From the NCBI RefSeq assembly GCF_001050015.1, contig NZ_CVTB01000295.1, positions 1-22,543 on the forward strand: 22,543 nt of DNA. The letters run 5' to 3'. The position numbers and the translations under genes were made by a program. Source of the DNA: Mycolicibacterium malmesburyense. Lineage in GTDB: Bacteria; Actinomycetota; Actinomycetes; Mycobacteriales; Mycobacteriaceae. A model generated the notes under the pieces. That model saw only the letters and a program-made list of their open reading frames with translations. It was not told where the DNA came from and ran no database searches. Each line of letters starts with the position of its first letter. Within the stretch, counting starts at the first letter, position 1. Of this stretch, positions 17,807 to 22,543 are shown piece after piece.

Positions 17807-19801
17807 GTGCCTGATCCATCGACGTACCGACCCGCCCCCGGGTCGATTCCCGTCGAACCGGGCGTCTACCGATTCCGCGACCCGCACGGCCGGGTGATCT
17901 ACGTCGGCAAGGCGAAGAGTTTGCGCAGCCGGCTCAACTCCTATTTCGCCGACATCGTGAACCTGGCGCCGCGCACGCGCCAGATGGTGATGTCCGCGGG
18001 CAGCGTCGAGTGGACGGTGGTCAACACCGAAGTCGAGGCGTTGCAGCTCGAGTACAACTGGATCAAGGAGTTCGATCCGCGCTTCAACATCAGGTACCGC
18101 GACGACAAGTCGTACCCGGTGCTCGCGGTCACGCTCAACGAGGAGTACCCGCGGCTCATGGTGTACCGCGGGGCGCGGCGCAAGGGCGTGCGCTACTTCG
18201 GCCCCTACTCGCATGCGTGGGCGATCCGCGAAACCCTCGACCTCCTCACGCGCGTCTTCCCGGCGCGAACGTGTTCCGCCGGAGTGTTCAAGCGGCACAG
18301 GCAAATCGACCGGCCCTGTCTGCTCGGCTACATCGACAAGTGCTCGGCGCCGTGCATCGGCCGGGTGAGCGCCGACGAGCACCGCCAGATCGTCCTCGAT
18401 TTCTGCGACTTCCTCGCGGGCAAGACCGACCGGCTGGTCCGCGACATGGAACACCAAATGAACGAGGCCGCCGAGGACCTCGACTTCGAGAGGGCCGCAC
18501 GCCTGCGCGACGACATCGGCGCCCTCAAACGTGCGTTGGAGAAGCAGGCGGTGGTGTTCGGCGACGGCACCGACGCCGACGTGGTGGCCTTCGCCGACGA
18601 CGAACTCGAAGCGGCGGTACAGGTTTTCCACGTCCGCGGCGGCCGCGTGCGCGGCCAGCGCGGTTGGATCGTCGAGAAGTCGGGTGAGCCGGGCGAGACC
18701 AGCCAGGAACACCTGGTCGAACAGTTCCTGACTCAGTTCTACGGTGATCAGGCCGAATTGGGCGGTGCCAGTGACAGCGGCGGGGACGAATCCACCAATC
18801 CCGTTCCGCGCCAGGTGCTGGTGCCGTGCCTGCCGAGCAACTCCGACGAGTTGGCGGCCTGGCTCTCCCAGCTGCGGGGGTCCCGGGTGATGCTGCGGGT
18901 GCCGCAGCGCGGCGACAAACGAGCGCTCGCCGAAACCGTGCGCCGCAACGCGCAGGACGCGCTCACACAGCACAAGCTCAAACGAGCCGGCGACTTCACC
19001 GCGAGAACCGCTGCGCTGCAGAGCATTCAGGATGCCCTCGGGTTGGCCGACGCGCCGCTGCGCATCGAATGCGTCGACATCAGCCATGTGCAGGGCACCG
19101 ACGTGGTGGCCTCGCTGGTGGTCTTCGAGGACGGCCTGCCACGCAAGTCCGACTACCGGCACTACGCGATCCGGGAGGCCGCGGGTGAAGGTCGCTCCGA
19201 CGACGTCGCGTCCATCGCCGAGGTGACCAGGCGCCGGTTCTACCGTCACCTGCACGACACCCAGCATCCGACAGAGCTTGCCCCGGAAGGAAAGTCGCGC
19301 AAGTTCGCGTATCCGCCCAACCTGTTCGTCGTCGACGGTGGTGCGCCGCAGGTCAATGCCGCGCAATCGGTTCTCGACGAACTCGGTGTCACCGACGTGG
19401 CGGTGATCGGCCTGGCCAAGCGCCTGGAGGAGGTGTGGGTTCCGTCCGAGCCGGACCCGCTGATCATGCCGCGCAACAACGAGGGGCTCTATCTCCTGCA
19501 GCGGGTGCGTGACGAGGCGCATCGGTTCGCGATCGCCTACCACCGCAGCAAGCGTTCGAAGCGCATGACCGCGTCGGCGCTGGACTCGGTGCGCGGCCTC
19601 GGTGAGCACCGCCGCAAAGCGCTGGTCACCCACTTCGGCTCGGTGGCCCGATTGAAGGAGGCGTCGATCGAGGAGATCACCGCGGTGCCCGGGATCGGCG
19701 TGGCCACCGCACGTGCGGTGCTCGAGGCGCTTGGCGTACCGTCCGAAGACGAGGCGCCCGAGGCAGCGATCGGTAATGATCAGAGCAGGGTATCGGGATG
19801 A
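17807..19801 (+). CDS. uvrC: Excinuclease ABC subunit C
   Basis: A 664-residue nuclease that makes both incisions in nucleotide excision repair with UvrA and UvrB. In order: GIY-YIG domain for the 3' cut ('[20 protein letters not shown]', near 20-40), a Cys-rich linker ('[20 protein letters not shown]'), a UVR motif for UvrB binding (about 210-245), the RNase H-like domain for the 5' cut with Asp424 in '[13 protein letters not shown]' and '[13 protein letters not shown]', and a double helix-hairpin-helix DNA-binding end ('[16 protein letters not shown]', '[16 protein letters not shown]'). GTG 17807 gives the expected start [15 protein letters not shown]. It heads an operon; its TGA overlaps the rapZ ATG by four bases. 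Confidence 0.96.
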   Translation: MPDPSTYRPAPGSIPVEPGVYRFRDPHGRVIYVGKAKSLRSRLNSYFADIVNLAPRTRQMVMSAGSVEWTVVNTEVEALQLEYNWIKEFDPRFNIRYRDDKSYPVLAVTLNEEYPRLMVYRGARRKGVRYFGPYSHAWAIRETLDLLTRVFPARTCSAGVFKRHRQIDRPCLLGYIDKCSAPCIGRVSADEHRQIVLDFCDFLAGKTDRLVRDMEHQMNEAAEDLDFERAARLRDDIGALKRALEKQAVVFGDGTDADVVAFADDELEAAVQVFHVRGGRVRGQRGWIVEKSGEPGETSQEHLVEQFLTQFYGDQAELGGASDSGGDESTNPVPRQVLVPCLPSNSDELAAWLSQLRGSRVMLRVPQRGDKRALAETVRRNAQDALTQHKLKRAGDFTARTAALQSIQDALGLADAPLRIECVDISHVQGTDVVASLVVFEDGLPRKSDYRHYAIREAAGEGRSDDVASIAEVTRRRFYRHLHDTQHPTELAPEGKSRKFAYPPNLFVVDGGAPQVNAAQSVLDELGVTDVAVIGLAKRLEEVWVPSEPDPLIMPRNNEGLYLLQRVRDEAHRFAIAYHRSKRSKRMTASALDSVRGLGEHRRKALVTHFGSVARLKEASIEEITAVPGIGVATARAVLEALGVPSEDEAPEAAIGNDQSRVSG

Positions 19802-20712
19802 CGGACCAGGGAATGCACGAGGATCTCCGCGACGAGGCGAACGCCGATTCCGGCATCGACGTGGTTCTGGTCACCGGCCTTTCGGGCGCGGGCCGGGGCA
19901 CGGCGGCCAAGGTGCTCGAGGATCTCGGATGGTACGTCGCCGACAACCTCCCACCGGAGCTCATCGCACAGATGGTCGAGTTGGGGCTCGCGGCGGGCTC
20001 GCGGATCACCCAGCTTGCGGTGGTGATGGACGTGCGTTCGCGCGGTTTCACCGGTGACCTGGACTGGGTGCGCAACGAGCTCGCGACCCGCAACATCGCG
20101 CCGCGGGTGCTGTTTCTCGAGGCCTCGGACGAGAGCCTGGTGCGCCGGTACGAGCAAAACCGTCGCAGCCACCCGCTGCAGGGTAATCAGACTCTGGCAG
20201 AAGGCATTGCGGCCGAGCGCGCGCTGTTGGCGCCGGTCCGCGCGTCGGCGGATCTGGTGATCGACACTTCGGGGTTGTCGGTGCCCGCGCTGCGCGAGAG
20301 CATCGAACGCGCCTTCGGCGGCGAGACCGTCGCCCACACGAATGTCACGGTCGAGTCCTTCGGCTACAAGTACGGCCTGCCGATGGACGCCGACACCGTG
20401 ATGGACGTCCGGTTTCTGCCCAACCCGCACTGGGTAGACGACCTGCGCCCGCACAGCGGGCAGCACCCCGCGGTCCGCGACTACGTTCTCGGGCAGCCGG
20501 GTGCAGGAGACTTCGTGGACACCTATCATCGTCTGCTCGACGTAGTCATCGACGGATACCGTCGCGAGGGGAAGCGATATATGACCGTCGCCATCGGATG
20601 CACCGGCGGCAAACATCGAAGTGTGGCGATCGCCGAGGCGCTGGCGGAGCGGTTGCAGGACGGTGACGACCTGACGGTGCGGGTGCTGCATCGGGATCTG
20701 GGGCGCGAATGA
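19798..20712 (+). CDS. rapZ: RapZ/YvcJ family nucleotide-binding protein
   Basis: A 304-residue protein of the RapZ/YvcJ family. The N-terminal P-loop reads 'GLSGAGRGT' (27-35), with Arg and Gly where most members have Lys-Ser or Lys-Thr; actinobacterial relatives I recall also carry Arg here. The C-terminal RNA-binding-type domain is intact: '[19 protein letters not shown]' and '[15 protein letters not shown]'. In E. coli RapZ is an RNA adaptor that controls glucosamine-6-phosphate synthase; the actinobacterial role is not settled. It sits in the conserved uvrC-rapZ-yvcK-whiA order, with four-base overlaps on both sides. Confidence 0.93.
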   Translation: MTDQGMHEDLRDEANADSGIDVVLVTGLSGAGRGTAAKVLEDLGWYVADNLPPELIAQMVELGLAAGSRITQLAVVMDVRSRGFTGDLDWVRNELATRNIAPRVLFLEASDESLVRRYEQNRRSHPLQGNQTLAEGIAAERALLAPVRASADLVIDTSGLSVPALRESIERAFGGETVAHTNVTVESFGYKYGLPMDADTVMDVRFLPNPHWVDDLRPHSGQHPAVRDYVLGQPGAGDFVDTYHRLLDVVIDGYRREGKRYMTVAIGCTGGKHRSVAIAEALAERLQDGDDLTVRVLHRDLGRE

Positions 20713-21722
20713 GCCCGCGGATCGTCGCACTCGGTGGAGGGCACGGGCTCTACGCGACCTTGTCGGCGGCGCGCCGGTTGAGCCCACATGTGACGGCGAT
20801 CGTGACGGTCGCCGACGACGGCGGCTCGTCGGGCCGGCTGCGCAACGAGCTCGACGTCGTACCGCCCGGCGATCTTCGAATGGCGTTGGCGGCGTTGGCA
20901 TCCGACAGCCCGCACGGCCGTCTGTGGGCGACGCTCATCCAGCACCGGTTCGGTGGCAACGGCGCGCTCGCGGGGCATCCGATCGGCAACCTGCTGCTGG
21001 CCGGACTCAGCGAGGTTCTGGCCGACCCGGTGGCCGCGCTCGACGAACTGGGCCGCATCCTCGGTGTCAAGGGCCGCGTGCTGCCGATGTGCCCGATGGG
21101 CCTCGGCATCGAGGCCGACGTGGCGGGTCTGGAGTCCGACCCGCGCATGAGCCGGGTGATCCGCGGGCAGGTGGCAATCGCCACGACGGTGGGCAAGGTC
21201 CGCCGTGTGCGGCTGCTGCCCGGCGATCCGCCCGCGACGCGCCAAGCGGTCGACGCGATCATGGCTGCCGACCTGGTCGTGCTGGGACCCGGCTCGTGGT
21301 TCACCAGCGTCATCCCGCATGTGCTCGTTCCCGAACTCGCGGCGGCGCTGCAGGCGACCGCGGCGCGGCGGGCGCTGGTGCTCAACCTGGTGGCCGAGCC
21401 GGGGGAGACGGCGGGATTCTCGGTCGAGCGACACATCCACGTACTGGCGCAGCACGCCCCCGACTTCACGGTGCACGAGATCATCGTCGACGCGAGCCGA
21501 GTGCCCAGTGAGCGCGAACGCGAGCAACTGCGTCGGACCGCGAACATCCTTCGTGCTCAAGTTCAGTTTGCTGACGTGTCCAGACCTGGTACACCTTTAC
21601 ATGACCCGGCGCGGTTGGCCGCGGCTCTGGAAGGTGTGCGTCTTCGCGGCGCCGCCGACCCGGCGCCGGCAGTGCCCACGTCGACAGCGAATGGACCGAG
21701 AGGTGACGACCCGTGGCGATGA
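20709..21722 (+). CDS. yvcK: YvcK/CuvA family gluconeogenesis and cell-wall factor
   Basis: A 337-residue protein of the YvcK (CofD-like) family. It starts '[20 protein letters not shown]', then '[17 protein letters not shown]' (33-48), and later '[14 protein letters not shown]', all conserved. In Bacillus YvcK binds UDP-sugars and is needed on gluconeogenic carbon sources; the mycobacterial orthologue (Rv1422, CuvA) is linked to peptidoglycan synthesis and cell shape and is phosphorylated by PknA/PknB. The last 30 or so residues are Pro/Ala-rich and probably disordered. The ATG overlaps the rapZ stop by four bases; the whiA start lies inside its 3' end. Confidence 0.94.
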   Translation: MSPRIVALGGGHGLYATLSAARRLSPHVTAIVTVADDGGSSGRLRNELDVVPPGDLRMALAALASDSPHGRLWATLIQHRFGGNGALAGHPIGNLLLAGLSEVLADPVAALDELGRILGVKGRVLPMCPMGLGIEADVAGLESDPRMSRVIRGQVAIATTVGKVRRVRLLPGDPPATRQAVDAIMAADLVVLGPGSWFTSVIPHVLVPELAAALQATAARRALVLNLVAEPGETAGFSVERHIHVLAQHAPDFTVHEIIVDASRVPSEREREQLRRTANILRAQVQFADVSRPGTPLHDPARLAAALEGVRLRGAADPAPAVPTSTANGPRGDDPWR

Positions 21723-22543
21723 CAGCCGAGGTCAAGGATGAGTTGAGTCGGCTGATCGTCAATTCGGTCAGTGCTCGACGCGCCGAGGTGGCCTCCCTGT
21801 TGCGGTTCGCGGGCGGACTGCACATCGTCTCGGGGCGGGTGGTGGTCGAGGCCGAGGTTGATCTCGGCATCATCGCCCGGCGGTTGCGCAAGGACATCTA
21901 CGACCTGTACGGCTACAGCGCGTCGGTGCATGTCGTATCGGCCAGCGGAATCCGCAAGAGCACCCGGTACCTGGTCAGGGTGGCCAAGGACGGCGAGGCG
22001 CTGGCCAGACAGACCGGTCTGCTCGATCTGCGGGGCCGGCCCGTGCGGGGCCTGCCCGCGCAGGTGGTCGGCGGCAGCGTTGCCGACGCCGAAGCAGCTT
22101 GGCGCGGAGCGTTTCTGGCGCACGGCTCGCTCACCGAGCCGGGTCGGTCGTCGGCGTTGGAGGTCAGTTGTCCTGGCCCGGAGGCGGCACTGGCACTTGT
22201 CGGCGCCGCGCGCAGGCTGGGGGTCAGCGCGAAGGCGCGCGAGGTTCGCGGAACGGACAGAGTGGTGGTGCGCGACGGCGAGGCGATCGGCGCCCTGTTG
22301 ACGCGGATGGGCGCGCAGGACACCCGGTTGACGTGGGAAGAGCGTCGGATGCGACGCGAGGTGCGCGCGACGGCCAACCGGTTGGCGAACTTCGACGACG
22401 CGAACCTGCGCCGCTCGGCCCGTGCCGCGGTCGCCGCGGCCGCCCGCGTGGAACGGGCGCTGGAGATCCTCGGCGATACGGTGCCCGATCATCTCGCTGC
22501 GGCGGGCAAACTTCGGGTCGAACATCGGCAGGCGTCGCTGGAG
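21713..22543 (+). CDS. whiA: WhiA DNA-binding regulator (3' end cut by window)
   Basis: The first 277 codons of a WhiA protein, whose usual length is about 325 residues, so roughly 50 codons are missing. The N-terminal '[20 protein letters not shown]' region and '[11 protein letters not shown]' begin a degenerate LAGLIDADG homing-endonuclease-like fold ('[13 protein letters not shown]', '[19 protein letters not shown]'). The C-terminal helix-turn-helix lies mostly outside. WhiA controls sporulation genes in Streptomyces and chromosome segregation or division in Bacillus; in mycobacteria the role is less clear. GTG 21713 is preferred over ATG 21719 because AGAGG lies nine bases before it; the choice changes the protein by two residues. 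Confidence 0.94.
   Translation, partial: MAMTAEVKDELSRLIVNSVSARRAEVASLLRFAGGLHIVSGRVVVEAEVDLGIIARRLRKDIYDLYGYSASVHVVSASGIRKSTRYLVRVAKDGEALARQTGLLDLRGRPVRGLPAQVVGGSVADAEAAWRGAFLAHGSLTEPGRSSALEVSCPGPEAALALVGAARRLGVSAKAREVRGTDRVVVRDGEAIGALLTRMGAQDTRLTWEERRMRREVRATANRLANFDDANLRRSARAAVAAAARVERALEILGDTVPDHLAAAGKLRVEHRQASLE

Noticed and set aside
17753..19633. Long reverse-strand open frame opposite uvrC
   Set aside because: It mirrors the uvrC codons, has an Arg/His/Gly-rich composition, no start site, and no domain.

Overview
The window reads as a chromosomal segment of a mycobacterium, most likely a fast-growing Mycolicibacterium-type species. The grounds are high GC, GTG starts, many genes that follow a bare -10 hexamer with no leader, and a gene order I recall as the M. 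tuberculosis Rv1406-Rv1423 block: fmt, rsmB, rpe, ribD, MFS transporter, lprG, riboflavin synthase, ribBA, ribH, a PH-domain protein, uvrC, rapZ, yvcK, whiA. Similarity statements rest on recognising motifs and remembered homologues, not on a database search.

Layout. Positions 1-2505 hold an envelope cassette: the last codons of one DUF2207-type gene, a complete DUF2207 membrane protein with a poly-glycine tail, and a LemA-family protein whose start lies inside the end of that tail. Positions 2547-6526 are a tight forward operon (fmt-rsmB-rpe-ribD) for initiator-tRNA formylation, 16S rRNA methylation, pentose phosphate isomerisation and the second and third steps of riboflavin synthesis. It runs tail to tail into a reverse ABC exporter pair (6513-8627) whose ATPase carries a cyclic-nucleotide-binding domain and ends in a 27-bp tandem repeat. 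A reverse DJ-1/PfpI gene (8675-9229) and a divergent 56-codon ORF (9403-9573) follow.

Positions 9570-11860 are the reverse lprG-MFS (P55-like) operon for lipid and glycolipid export, with visibly lower GC than its neighbours. Forward riboflavin synthase (11952-12551) converges on a small secreted protein gene (12595-12927, reverse). Then comes the forward ribBA-ribH-PH operon (13106-15347), a reverse lipoprotein gamma-glutamyltransferase-GNAT pair (15334-17753), and a forward uvrC-rapZ-yvcK-whiA operon (17807 to the window edge) for DNA repair and cell-wall or sporulation-type control.

Four of the five enzymes or enzyme parts of riboflavin synthesis (RibD, RibE, RibBA, RibH) lie within about 9.4 kb but in three transcription units, separated by the exporter genes. 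Seven transcription units appear leaderless: a TANNNT-like -10 sits 6 or 7 bases before the start codon. The other operon-leading genes instead have a purine-rich ribosome site. No intergenic stretch exceeds 180 bases. I see no tRNA, rRNA, CRISPR, transposase or prophage gene. Most of the window is conserved housekeeping content; the more unusual parts are the tandem poly-Gly DUF2207 tails, the repeat-tailed cNMP-ABC ATPase, the operator-like palindrome at 9305, and the two small ORFs.
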